A stretch of DNA of 64,000 nt. It comes from Gammaproteobacteria bacterium (GTDB lineage Bacteria; Pseudomonadota; Gammaproteobacteria; Poriferisulfidales; GCA-002705445). The notes beneath the pieces were generated by a model. The model was not told where the DNA came from. It worked only from the letters and a program-made list of their open reading frames with translations, and searched no databases. The DNA lies in the NCBI GenBank assembly GCA_029268385.1, contig JAQWPG010000005.1:62001-126000 (forward strand), in the 5' to 3' direction. Position numbers and translations under genes: made by a program. Positions 8,026 through 16,866 of this stretch are shown here, one piece after another (the first letter of the stretch is position 1; every line of letters begins with the position of its first letter).

Positions 8026-8973
8026 TTACTTTTTTGAATTTATCGCTTTATCTGTTTCAACAATATTTTCTGCCATTTTTGCTGAAGCAGCATCAATTAA
8101 TCTACCGTCTAATGATGCAGCCCCTTGACCGGCTTTTGCAGCTTCATCTAAAGCTATCAAAATTCTTTTTGCTTTATCAACTTCTGCTGGCGGAGGTGTA
8201 AATACTTCGTTTGCCAGCTCAATTTGCGAAGGATGAATAGCCCATTTTCCCTCGTATCCTAGAGCAGCAGCTCTTTTTGCAGCTAAAGTATAACTTGCTG
8301 GATCTTTAAAATCTCCAAATGGACCATCTATTGCTCTTAAACCGTATGCTCTACATGCTACTAACATTTGTGATAGATCAGCATGCCATTGATCGCCAGG
8401 ATAATCTGGATTTAAACCACCGATAACTGTTGTGCGCGCTCTGCAGCTTGCAGCATAATCAGCAACACCAAAATGCATTGCTTCCAGTCTTTCGTCACGA
8501 CCAGATTTAGCTATATCCATTACATTAGCCATACCTAGAGTAGTTTCAATTAAAATTTCAATACCAATACGCTTTTTAAGACCTTTTGAAGTTTCAATTT
8601 GGTTAAGTAATGCTGAAAGCATGTAAATATCAGAAGCAGTCCCAGCCTTAGGAAGTAAGATAGTATCTAAATGCTCACCAGCCTGCTCTACCACTTCAAC
8701 TACGTCGCGATACATATAATGTGTGTCAATACTATTAATTCGAACAGAAACAGTCTTACCATTGCCTTGCCAATCTAAATCTTGAAGAGCTTCTATGACA
8801 TTTTTTCTTGCCGATACTTTATCATCAGGAGCTACAGCATCTTCTAAATCTAAAAAAACAAAATCAACGTCGCTATTTAATGCTTTTTCAAACATCTTTG
8901 GATTGGATCCAGGAACAGCCAGTTCACTTCTTTGAACTCTTCTAGAAGTTTGTTCGTATATTTTATGACTCAT
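8026..8973 (-). CDS. mcl: L-malyl-CoA lyase
   Basis: A 315-residue enzyme of the citrate-lyase beta/malyl-CoA lyase family. It cleaves malyl-CoA to acetyl-CoA and glyoxylate. It starts RRVQRSELAVPGSNP and carries the metal-site segment FLDLEDAVAPDD, the GVADYAAS motif and a C-terminal KWAIHPSQI segment, all of which I know from Methylobacterium Mcl. Glyoxylate from this step is the acceptor for Sga, encoded 21 bp upstream. Acetyl-CoA is the net product of the cycle. The related beta-methylmalyl-CoA activity is possible but cannot be judged from sequence. Confidence 0.92.
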   Translation of the reverse strand: MSHKIYEQTSRRVQRSELAVPGSNPKMFEKALNSDVDFVFLDLEDAVAPDDKVSARKNVIEALQDLDWQGNGKTVSVRINSIDTHYMYRDVVEVVEQAGEHLDTILLPKAGTASDIYMLSALLNQIETSKGLKKRIGIEILIETTLGMANVMDIAKSGRDERLEAMHFGVADYAASCRARTTVIGGLNPDYPGDQWHADLSQMLVACRAYGLRAIDGPFGDFKDPASYTLAAKRAAALGYEGKWAIHPSQIELANEVFTPPPAEVDKAKRILIALDEAAKAGQGAASLDGRLIDAASAKMAENIVETDKAINSKK

Positions 8974-8994
8974 ATATTTATCCTTTTTATATTG

Positions 8995-10233
8995 TTATTT
9001 TTTCTTCTTTTTCTTTAAAGCTTTGTTTGGATTACTTGTCCAATATTTAGCAGCTGCTCCAGTTCCACTTCCTGGTGTAAATTTAATTCCAGCATCAATC
9101 ATAGCCATTTCAACAGCGCCAAGTGCAGCCATCATTCTTGTTTCGTTGTTATCACCAAGATGGCCAATTCTAAATACTTTTCCAGCAACTTGTGTAAGTC
9201 CAGCACCAAGCGAAATATTGTATGTGTGGTAGGCTATACTAATAACTTCCATAGCTTTTTTACCATCTGGGTTATTCTTCGAACCTGGTTCTAACCATAT
9301 AGCACTAACTGTATCTGATTGCCATTTTGGAGAGGAGGCTGCTAATTTTAAACCCCAAGCCTTGATTGCGGCTCTAACACCATTAGCTAATCTTTTATGA
9401 CGAGCAAATACATTTTCCATTCCTTCTTCTAGTAAAAGGTCTATTGCAACTCTTAAGCCTCTTAGAAGATTGACAGGTGGTGTATAAGGGAAGAAACCAT
9501 CTTTATTTGTATTTATATGATCTTGTATATCGAGGAAACATCTTTTACATTTTGCTGTTTTTCGCATAGCTAATGCCTTTTTACTAAAGCATAAAATAGC
9601 TAAACCAGCTGGAAGCATGAAGCCTTTTTGAGACCCACTAACCGCTATATCCACTTTCCATTTATCAAATCTAAATTCAACACTTGCAATAGAACTTACA
9701 CCATCAACCATTAAGAGAGCAGGGTGTTTAACTTGATCCATAGCTTTTCTTAATCCTGCAATATCACTTGTGACTCCAGTAGCAGTTTCATTGTGGCAAA
9801 CAACAACAGCTTTTATTTTTTTGTCTTTATCGTTCGCCAAAGCTTTTTTAAATTTTTCTATTTCAATACCATTACCCCATTTTGTATCAATCAACTCGAC
9901 TTCTAGCCCAATTCTTTTTGCTAAGTCATACCAAAGATGACTGAATTGACCGAATCTTGAAGTTAAAATTTTATCGCCTGGAGAAAGAGTGTTAGCCAAC
10001 GCAACTTCCCATCCAGCTGTACCTGTAGCAGGAAATATAAAAGGTGTTCCGGTTTTTGTTAAGAACACTTTCTTTAGGTCTCTTAATATTGGTTTTACTA
10101 GTTCTGGGAAATCAGGAGCTCTATGGTCCTCCATAGGGACATTCATAGCATTTTGAACTACTGTTGGAATATGTGTTGGTCCAGGAGCAAATAAATAATT
10201 TCTTCCAGGGAATGATAGTTTTTGGCCAGGCAT
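8995..10233 (-). CDS. sga: Serine-glyoxylate aminotransferase
   Basis: A class V, PLP-dependent aminotransferase of 412 residues, about the usual length. It opens with the family segment NYLFAPGPTHIP, and SGSQKGFMLPAG contains the Schiff-base lysine. It converts serine and glyoxylate to hydroxypyruvate and glycine, the step linking Mcl to HprA. The protein ends in an unusual lysine run (ALKKKKKK). It is separated from the upstream folD by about 130 bp that could hold a second promoter or RNA element, whereas the rest of the operon is tightly spaced. Confidence 0.92.
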   Translation of the reverse strand: MPGQKLSFPGRNYLFAPGPTHIPTVVQNAMNVPMEDHRAPDFPELVKPILRDLKKVFLTKTGTPFIFPATGTAGWEVALANTLSPGDKILTSRFGQFSHLWYDLAKRIGLEVELIDTKWGNGIEIEKFKKALANDKDKKIKAVVVCHNETATGVTSDIAGLRKAMDQVKHPALLMVDGVSSIASVEFRFDKWKVDIAVSGSQKGFMLPAGLAILCFSKKALAMRKTAKCKRCFLDIQDHINTNKDGFFPYTPPVNLLRGLRVAIDLLLEEGMENVFARHKRLANGVRAAIKAWGLKLAASSPKWQSDTVSAIWLEPGSKNNPDGKKAMEVISIAYHTYNISLGAGLTQVAGKVFRIGHLGDNNETRMMAALGAVEMAMIDAGIKFTPGSGTGAAAKYWTSNPNKALKKKKKK

Positions 10234-10295
10234 AATATTTTCCTATAAGTTGTTAAATTTGTTAAATTTTAATGAAATCTATATTTTATTAAAAT

Positions 10296-10355
10296 GAAAT
10301 AAGGCGTAAATAATGCCATAGCATCATGTGAGGCTCAACCTTTAATTATTGCCTA
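10296..10355 (-). promoter_or_regulatory. Putative promoter or structured leader upstream of sga
   Basis: The folD-sga gap holds two overlapping signals on the minus strand. One is a sigma70-like pair, TTGAGC and CATTAT, with a 17-base spacer. The other is a possible closing helix: GGCAATAAT (complement of 10345-10353) can pair with ATTATT-TAC-GCC (complement of 10303-10314) if TAC is bulged, enclosing about 30 bases. I could not match it to a known riboswitch class. Either reading would let sga-mcl-mtkAB-hprA be controlled separately from the formyl genes. Confidence 0.35.
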
Positions 10356-10366
10356 TATAGATTTAC

Positions 10367-11236
10367 TTAGATTTGGATTATACCCTGAAGTTGGGCAGCT
10401 TTCATCGTATTTTCTAGCAAGCTTGCTACGGTCATTGGACCTGTCCCTCCAGGCATAGGAGTAACTGCTTTTGCAACACCATCCACAGAATTAAAATCTA
10501 CGTCGCCATGGATACCATTTTCATCACTACTAATACCCACATCAAGCAGGATTGAGTCTTTTCGCACATTATTAGCATTTATAATCCCAGGAACACCTAT
10601 AGCTGGAACTACAATTTCAGACTCTGAGATCAATTCATCTAGATTTTTTGTTCTTGAATGAGCAAGTGTAACTGTACAATCTATACCTTTAGAGCCAAAC
10701 ATAATAACTTGCGGCATGCCAACTAATCTTGACCTTCCAATTACTAAAGCTTTTTTTCCAGCGGTTTCAAGTTTGTAATACTCTATTAGCTTCATAACAC
10801 CAAGAGGCGTGCAAGGTCTCAAAACATCATTACCAACTATTAACTTCCCAAGATTTTGCTCTTTGAGACCATCAACATCTTTGTTTGTAGGAATCATTTC
10901 TATCACACTATCTTCATTCAAACCTTTTGGTAAAGGCATTTGAATGAGAATTCCATTAACAGAAGGATCGTTTCCAAGCTGAGCTATCTTATCCTCCAAT
11001 TCAGTTTGGGATATATTTCCTGGAAGATTTACATGCATTGATTTAATAGATGATGCAGTAGCTTGTTTATGCTTATTGTTTACATAAAGCTGACTTGGTT
11101 TGTCATCACCCACTAAAACTGTTGCTAGTGTAATTACAACTCCAGAGTCATCAATTTTTTTCTTAATGGATTTTTGCATTTCTTGTGCCACAAACCTTCC
11201 ATCCAATATCAAAGTTCCTTTTTCTGTATATTTCAT
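10367..11236 (-). CDS. folD: Bifunctional methylene-THF dehydrogenase/methenyl-THF cyclohydrolase
   Basis: FolD, 289 residues. It interconverts methylene-, methenyl- and 10-formyl-tetrahydrofolate. Seen motifs are YVNNKHK with the catalytic lysine, ILIQMPLP, KDVDGL, the Rossmann GRSRLVGMP and the C-terminal PMPGGTGPMT. In serine-cycle methylotrophs of the Methylobacterium type this step is done by MtdA and FchA. Here the unrelated, widespread FolD takes that place in the operon. It is the third gene of the operon, 26 bp after the Ftr homologue, and would deliver methylene-THF for serine hydroxymethyltransferase, which is not in the window. Confidence 0.92.
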   Translation of the reverse strand: MKYTEKGTLILDGRFVAQEMQKSIKKKIDDSGVVITLATVLVGDDKPSQLYVNNKHKQATASSIKSMHVNLPGNISQTELEDKIAQLGNDPSVNGILIQMPLPKGLNEDSVIEMIPTNKDVDGLKEQNLGKLIVGNDVLRPCTPLGVMKLIEYYKLETAGKKALVIGRSRLVGMPQVIMFGSKGIDCTVTLAHSRTKNLDELISESEIVVPAIGVPGIINANNVRKDSILLDVGISSDENGIHGDVDFNSVDGVAKAVTPMPGGTGPMTVASLLENTMKAAQLQGIIQI

Positions 11237-11262
11237 ATTCTCTTCTATATTGTTATTAAAAT

Positions 11263-12186
11263 TTAAGACTTAGGCTGTTTATCAGGATGAAGATAAATAA
11301 AGCTTTTACCAAGTTTACCGTTATAGTTTCCAGCAGAGATCATTAATAAATCTTTGGTGTCTTTTGAGGCCTCAATGGCCGCTTGAGTTGCAGTAATTAT
11401 AGAATCCATGTTTTTGCCATTCATTATAATTTCCATTACCGAATTAACTCCCTTAGGTAAAGCAGCTTCTATTTCAGGATCGTCTTGTAGCAATGGGCAA
11501 AATTTTTCATACGTGCTTGCTATTGTGAAATCATAATCACTTCCAGCTTTAGAGCCACTTCCAGCAATACCGCCTGGAAATGTAGTAATTACATCCGGAA
11601 TGGGCAATATTGCATCAACACCTTTTTCAGCTGCTGCTAAAGCAGATTCTGTATCTTTTCCGAAATACCATAGATTACCACCCATAAGACCATCTGAATA
11701 ACCCAATCTTCTATCCATAATAAATTCACCACCAAGTATTGGTATCCACCACATTTTTCTTCCAAATCTTTCAATTCGTTTCTGATGCTTATTCCCAAAA
11801 AAAGCTACTTTTTTTCCAAGTTTAAAATAAGATTCACTATCTTCCATAAGATTAAAGCATGATGCTGTTGGGCACGTAAGAATATTTTGACTTATTCTAA
11901 CTAAGGCAGCTTTTTCTAATTTTTTTGGGTCTTTCCAAAATTTAGGGATATGTAATTGAATTATTGCACCCGGTCTACCGTCAGGAGTGGAAACGCTTTC
12001 ATCTCCGCCAGGACCCACATATCTGTCTAGCCCAGCTTCACAGTCGCACAAAATACTGCTAGAAGCATTACCTGTTGCTGCATTTACAGCATGATCAAGC
12101 CATTTTCTATTGACTGCGGTAATAAGAACTTCTGAGTACATACTTTTAAAGGCTTCAGCATAAGTATCGTCTATAATCGCGCTCAT
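11263..12186 (-). CDS. Orphan Ftr/FhcD-type formyltransferase
   Basis: A 307-residue homologue of formylmethanofuran:tetrahydromethanopterin formyltransferase (Ftr; FhcD in bacteria). Family segments seen are DDTYAEAF (6-13), CEAGLDRYV (49-57), TPDGRPG (67-73), LTCPT (103-107), FPGGIAGSGSKAGSDYDF (203-220) and SAGNYNGKLG (284-293). The length matches the family. Ftr moves a formyl group between methanofuran and N5 of the pterin. None of fhcA/B/C, mch, mtdB or fae is in the window. The gene instead sits 3 bp after a 5-formyl-THF cyclo-ligase and before folD. That context suggests it acts on folate, or on a pterin shared with the folate branch. This is inference: the family assignment is strong, the substrates are unknown. 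Confidence 0.88.
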   Translation of the reverse strand: MSAIIDDTYAEAFKSMYSEVLITAVNRKWLDHAVNAATGNASSSILCDCEAGLDRYVGPGGDESVSTPDGRPGAIIQLHIPKFWKDPKKLEKAALVRISQNILTCPTASCFNLMEDSESYFKLGKKVAFFGNKHQKRIERFGRKMWWIPILGGEFIMDRRLGYSDGLMGGNLWYFGKDTESALAAAEKGVDAILPIPDVITTFPGGIAGSGSKAGSDYDFTIASTYEKFCPLLQDDPEIEAALPKGVNSVMEIIMNGKNMDSIITATQAAIEASKDTKDLLMISAGNYNGKLGKSFIYLHPDKQPKS

Positions 12187-12189
12187 AAT

Positions 12190-12822
12190 TTAACCTCTTC
12201 CTTTTCCTTCGTATACATTAGACTCAGTAACTACTTTATCCATATATACATCATGTGGAGCAACAAGAATTTCATCAAACAGCTGTGATTCATAACATAA
12301 CGCGATTAAAGAACATTCAGGCCTAACTTGTTCCATCGTTCTATCATAATATCCTTGTCCATTTCCCATTCTACCACCAGTTCTATCAAAACCAGTTCCA
12401 GGAACCATTATCATATCAAGCTCTTGGGGGGTAACTTCTTTTTCTGGGTTTCCCCATAGTTCTTTTGGTGGCTCTAAAATATCCCATTTACCAACAACCA
12501 TTTCTTCCAAACTAGACATGTGCCACAGCCCAAGCTTATTCTCACCATTTTCATCTTCAGTACAATAAGGAACGATAATTTTCTTTTCGCCTTTTTCTAC
12601 TTCTTTTATAAGGTGTGGTTTTGTTCTTGTTTCAGATCTGCAGTCTATGTACCACATAATAACCTGAGCGTTCTTATATTCTGGGAGCGCCATAAATCTC
12701 TCACAGGCACTTGCACTAACCTCATCTTTATTTTCTTGGGCAGCCCTTCTGTCATATGCTTCTCTTCGCATACCAGATTTTTTTTCCATTATTTTTTCTA
12801 ATTCTTCTTTTGATATAGACAT
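12190..12822 (-). CDS. 5-formyltetrahydrofolate cyclo-ligase family protein
   Basis: A 210-residue member of the MTHFS/YgfA family, which converts 5-formyl-THF and ATP to methenyl-THF. The N-terminal basic segment KSGMRREAYDRR and the nucleotide/folate motif GRMGNGQGYYDR, with PGTGFDRTGG just before it, are visible. It is the first gene of the operon, with TAGGAG eight bases before the ATG, and its stop is 3 bp from the Ftr start. In most bacteria this is a repair enzyme for 5-formyl-THF encoded elsewhere. Its leading place beside a formyltransferase suggests a main-line role here. About 235 bp of divergent intergenic DNA precede it. I found no convincing promoter there. Confidence 0.85.
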   Translation of the reverse strand: MSISKEELEKIMEKKSGMRREAYDRRAAQENKDEVSASACERFMALPEYKNAQVIMWYIDCRSETRTKPHLIKEVEKGEKKIIVPYCTEDENGENKLGLWHMSSLEEMVVGKWDILEPPKELWGNPEKEVTPQELDMIMVPGTGFDRTGGRMGNGQGYYDRTMEQVRPECSLIALCYESQLFDEILVAPHDVYMDKVVTESNVYEGKGRG

Positions 12823-13057
12823 TTGTCATTCTCCTAGCTTTTAAAATTCAATTCTCAAGGTATTTATTATTCTATAGTTTTAGGCAAACAGCCATCTATT
12901 TTTTATTCGATTTCATAAAAATCTTTAATATTAAACAAAATAGTATATTTATGACAAATAAATACACCTACTTTGCAATATATCTTTTATTGCTATTAAG
13001 TGTAAGAATAAAAAACATAATTTATAATAAAAATAGTATTTTGAGTGGAGAAAAAGA

Positions 13058-14476
13058 ATGAACTATTTGCCATTATTTATAGATACATCTGGCAAAAAAT
13101 GTCTAATTGTAGGAGGTGGGAAAGTAGCAAGTAGAAAACTTATTCCGATCCTTGAATCAAATATGACTGTAAATATGATTTCTTCTGATATCGCTGATGA
13201 AATATTGGAAATAATTAAGAATAAGAAAAATTTCACCTATGAGCAAAGAAATTTTGAAGAAAAAGACATAAATAATCAATTCCTCATAATAGCTGCAACA
13301 AATGATAAAAGTATAAATTCCCTGATCGCAAAATTAGCTAAAGAAAAAAATATCCTTGTTAATATGGCTGAAGATTCTATTAAGGGTAATGTTTTAATAC
13401 CTTCAGTTGTTGATAGATCTCCAATTAAAATCGCAATTTCTTCTGGAGCAGCTTCGCCCATTCTAACAAGGTTAGTTAAAACAAAACTGGAAACAATTAT
13501 ACCTTATGCATTTAGCAAACTCGCTGATGTAATGATGGAATATAGGGCGAAGGTAAAAGAGAAATATTCAAGTATTAAAGAACGTAGAAACTTTTGGGAG
13601 ACATTTTTGGATGGCCCGCTATCAGAGATGGTTTTATCAGGGCATATTGAAAAAGCAAAAAAAATATTAGATAAGTCCTTAAAAGAAAAAAATATACCTT
13701 CAAATACTGGGGAAGTATATTTAGTTGGAGCAGGCCCCGGAGACCCTGAGTTACTTAGTTTTAAAGCTTTAAGGCTAATGCAAAAAGCAGATGTTGTGAT
13801 TTATGACAGGCTTGTTTCTGAACCGATAATGAATTTAATAAGACAAGATGCTGAAAAGATTTATGTGGGGAAACAAAGAGCAGATCATGCTATGCCCCAA
13901 GAAAATATAAATCAATTGTTAGCACGACTTGCAATTGAAGGTAAAAAAGTTTTGAGACTAAAGGGTGGAGACCCTTTTATCTTTGGAAGAGGAGGCGAAG
14001 AAATCGAAAGTTTAATTAATGATGATATACCTTTCCAAATTGTTCCTGGAATAACTGCGGCTTCTGGTTGTGCAAGCTATGCTGGGATACCACTCACGCA
14101 TAGAGATTACTCTCAAGCTTGTATTTTTGTGACTGGGCATTTAAGAGATGGAACTGTTAATTTAAATTGGAAGATGCTTGCACATGAAAAACAAACTCTA
14201 GTTTTTTATATGGGAATGCATGGATCAAAAGTTATATGCGAAGAATTAATAAAGCATGGGTTGAAAGCAACGACACCAGCAGCCTTAATAGTCAAGGGAA
14301 CAACAGCTGATCAAGAAGTTATAATTGGAGATTTGTCAAACATGCCAAAAATAATTTTAGAAAATAAAATTATACCACCCACACTTTTAATTATTGGTGA
14401 TGTTGTAAAATTACACAACAAGTTGAAGTGGTTTGAGCCAATGATGATGCAAGGTAAAAAAAATATTCGATTTTAG
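13058..14476 (+). CDS. cysG: Siroheme synthase (trifunctional CysG)
   Basis: Full-length 472-residue CysG. The N-terminal precorrin-2 dehydrogenase/ferrochelatase domain (1 to about 205) has the NAD motif [10 protein letters not shown]. The C-terminal uroporphyrinogen-III methyltransferase domain (from about 217) has [11 protein letters not shown] and the [13 protein letters not shown] segment. It makes siroheme for assimilatory sulfite or nitrite reductase, neither of which is in the window. GTGGAG is a clear ribosome-binding site. The last 4 bp overlap the end of the convergent ferredoxin gene. Confidence 0.95.
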   Translation: MNYLPLFIDTSGKKCLIVGGGKVASRKLIPILESNMTVNMISSDIADEILEIIKNKKNFTYEQRNFEEKDINNQFLIIAATNDKSINSLIAKLAKEKNILVNMAEDSIKGNVLIPSVVDRSPIKIAISSGAASPILTRLVKTKLETIIPYAFSKLADVMMEYRAKVKEKYSSIKERRNFWETFLDGPLSEMVLSGHIEKAKKILDKSLKEKNIPSNTGEVYLVGAGPGDPELLSFKALRLMQKADVVIYDRLVSEPIMNLIRQDAEKIYVGKQRADHAMPQENINQLLARLAIEGKKVLRLKGGDPFIFGRGGEEIESLINDDIPFQIVPGITAASGCASYAGIPLTHRDYSQACIFVTGHLRDGTVNLNWKMLAHEKQTLVFYMGMHGSKVICEELIKHGLKATTPAALIVKGTTADQEVIIGDLSNMPKIILENKIIPPTLLIIGDVVKLHNKLKWFEPMMMQGKKNIRF

Positions 14477-14796
14477 ATTTCAAAAATCTCCTTTAATTGT
14501 TTATTAATACTCTTAGTTGATTTTTTTTCAATAGCATTTTTTCTAGCTTCCTTTCTAGCAAAATTATATTTCACTTTTTCTTTAATATCATTTTTATTCT
14601 GTTTAATATCAACAGTTTTTATGCAGTCAGTTGGACACTTAGGAATACATATTTTACATCCCGGACATTCATTGTAATTTATTCTATGTGAAAAATTTTG
14701 TGATCCGATAATAGCATCAAATGGACATGCGTCTATACAAATCGCGCAGCCAATACAATTTGTTTCATCTATTAAAGCTACAGACCTTAAATTCAT
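14473..14796 (-). CDS. 2[4Fe-4S] ferredoxin, RnfB C-terminal type
   Basis: A 107-residue iron-sulfur protein. It has two cluster motifs, [12 protein letters not shown] and [12 protein letters not shown], followed by a lysine-rich tail. The segment [12 protein letters not shown] is what I expect from the ferredoxin domain of RnfB. The N-terminal membrane anchor and the rest of the Rnf complex are absent here, so it is a soluble ferredoxin of that lineage and not part of an Rnf pump. A similar small RnfB-like gene beside metG is common in beta- and gammaproteobacteria. Its start overlaps the metG stop by 4 bp, and its 3' end overlaps that of convergent cysG by 4 bp. Confidence 0.85.
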   Translation of the reverse strand: MNLRSVALIDETNCIGCAICIDACPFDAIIGSQNFSHRINYNECPGCKICIPKCPTDCIKTVDIKQNKNDIKEKVKYNFARKEARKNAIEKKSTKSINKQLKEIFEI

Positions 14797-16787
14797 TTTA
14801 CTCTCGACCCATTTTTAATTTTACTACTTGCTTCTATAACAATAATATCACCATCAGAATCAGCAGCTAGTACCATTCCTGAAGAAGTTCCAAACTTCAT
14901 TTTTTTTGGTTTTAAATTCTCAACCACAAGAGTTTTTAAACCTACTAGGTCATCTGCTTTATAAAATTTTTTTATTCCAGCAAAAATTTCCTTATTTCCA
15001 AGCTCACCAAGATTAACAGTGAGTTTTAAAAGTTTATCCGCACCATCAATATTGTCCGCGCTTATGATTTCTCCTACTCTGAGTTTTATTTTGGAAAAAT
15101 CTTCATACTCAATTTCATTACTCATATTTTTAACCTTTTTTTTATCTTCATTATTTTTCTCATTTAATTCATTATTAAGTCTTTGGATATCTTCTTTTTG
15201 AATTCTAGTTTTTAGTGGCGTAAATTTCTCTATTTTTTTATCAAGTAATGGAGATAAACAATTCTCCCAAGCCAAATTATTTTCATTTAACATATTTTCT
15301 GTTTTCTTTAGAAGGTCCGGCATTACAGGGCCTAAAAGGATTATTATAGATCTAAAATAGTTAAGCCCTTGTGTTGAAATTTCTTGAACTTTGCTCAGAT
15401 CTTTCATTGCCCAAGGTTTATTTTCATTAATATACTGGTTAGCTTTATCCGTCATAGACATTATCTTATTAACAGCGTTACTGTATTTTCTTTGAGAATA
15501 AAGTTTCTTTATTTCTCCAACATCATTCAAAAATTCTGTAAATTTTTCTTTGTTTTCTAATTTTTTAGAAAGCATTAAATCAGAATTTTTTTCCAAAAAT
15601 GAAGAGCATCTACTGGCAAGATTTATAAGTTTTCCAACAAGATCACTATTGATTTTTTTTGTTAAGTCATCGAAGTTTAAATCTATATCTTCTATACTAT
15701 CATTAAGCCTACTTGCAAAATAATATCTTAAAAACTCTGGGTCAAGGTGTTTTAAATAATCAGAAGCCTTTATAAAAGTTCCTCTTGATTTAGACATTTT
15801 TTTCCCATTAACTGTTAAAAAACCATGACAATAAACTGAATTTGGTGTTCTGTAACCAGCTCCATTTAAAATTGATGGCCAAAAAAGAGAATGGAAGTAA
15901 GCAATATCTTTCCCTATAAAATGGTAGATTTCACCATGATCTTCATTTTGCCAAATACCGTCAAATTTATTACCGTTATTTTTAGAATATTCTTCAAAGG
16001 CTGAAATATATCCAATTGGAGCATCCACCCAAACATAAAAATACTTATTTTCTTCGTTAGGAATTTTAAATCCAAAATAGGGGGCGTCTCTAGTAATATC
16101 CCAGTCATTAAGGTTATCATTTAACCATTCATTTAATTTATTTTTAATTGATGGTTGAAGATCATGTTCTTTTGTCCAATTTATTAAATAGTCTTTGAAA
16201 TTTTTTAAGTTAAAAAAATAATGATTTGTATCTTTTGTCATAGGTTTTGTATTTGACAGTACAGATATTGGATTAATTAAATCGGTAGGGGAATACGTGG
16301 CGCCACATTGTTCACATGAGTCACCGTACTGATCTTCAGATTTACATTTTGGGCATGTGCCTTTTATATATCTATCTGGTAAAAAAATTTTTTCTTTCTC
16401 ATCGTAAAATTGAGAAATTACTTTTTGAGATATATGACCAGATTCATGTAACTTTAAAAATATCTCTTTACACAATTCTTCATTTTTTTTTGAGTTTGTA
16501 GATGAGTAATGGTCAAACTGTATAAAAAATTCTCTAAAATCATTCTCATGCTCTTTTTTTGTTTTAGATATTAGTTCTTCAGGAGAAATACCTTGTTGTT
16601 TAGCCTTGAGCATTATAGGAGTGCCATGTGCATCATCTGCACAAATATATACAACATCATTACCAATAGACTTATTAAATCTAACCCAAATATCAGTTTG
16701 AATATATTCTACAAGGTGTCCTAAGTGAATTGGACCATTTGCATAAGGCAAAGCACTTGTTACTAATATATTATTTTTTGTTTTCAT
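14793..16787 (-). CDS. metG: Methionyl-tRNA synthetase
   Basis: A 664-residue class I aminoacyl-tRNA synthetase. Seen features are the HIGH-type motif HLGHL near residue 21, a zinc knuckle with CPKC and CEQC cysteines around residues 144-160, and KMSKS near residue 331. A C-terminal tRNA-binding OB-fold domain begins at about residue 565 ([11 protein letters not shown]), as in the long homodimeric form. It is divergent from apbC across a 79-bp gap and translationally coupled to the ferredoxin gene. Confidence 0.96.
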   Translation of the reverse strand: MKTKNNILVTSALPYANGPIHLGHLVEYIQTDIWVRFNKSIGNDVVYICADDAHGTPIMLKAKQQGISPEELISKTKKEHENDFREFFIQFDHYSSTNSKKNEELCKEIFLKLHESGHISQKVISQFYDEKEKIFLPDRYIKGTCPKCKSEDQYGDSCEQCGATYSPTDLINPISVLSNTKPMTKDTNHYFFNLKNFKDYLINWTKEHDLQPSIKNKLNEWLNDNLNDWDITRDAPYFGFKIPNEENKYFYVWVDAPIGYISAFEEYSKNNGNKFDGIWQNEDHGEIYHFIGKDIAYFHSLFWPSILNGAGYRTPNSVYCHGFLTVNGKKMSKSRGTFIKASDYLKHLDPEFLRYYFASRLNDSIEDIDLNFDDLTKKINSDLVGKLINLASRCSSFLEKNSDLMLSKKLENKEKFTEFLNDVGEIKKLYSQRKYSNAVNKIMSMTDKANQYINENKPWAMKDLSKVQEISTQGLNYFRSIIILLGPVMPDLLKKTENMLNENNLAWENCLSPLLDKKIEKFTPLKTRIQKEDIQRLNNELNEKNNEDKKKVKNMSNEIEYEDFSKIKLRVGEIISADNIDGADKLLKLTVNLGELGNKEIFAGIKKFYKADDLVGLKTLVVENLKPKKMKFGTSSGMVLAADSDGDIIVIEASSKIKNGSRVK

Positions 16788-16866
16788 TTTTTCTCCAAAA
16801 TATATGAACTAGTATATAATATTGTTAAACTTAAGTATTAAAGTATTTAAACCAATGGAGAAAAAA

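Noticed and set aside
10234-10366. Known SAM-II, SAM-V, SAM/SAH or THF riboswitch before sga
   Set aside because: I compared the gap with the core motifs I remember and found no convincing match. It is kept only as an unassigned element.
12951-13059. A 36-codon hydrophobic frame ending in ATGA overlap with cysG
   Set aside because: No ribosome-binding site, no recognisable family, and the A+T-rich leader could give this by chance.
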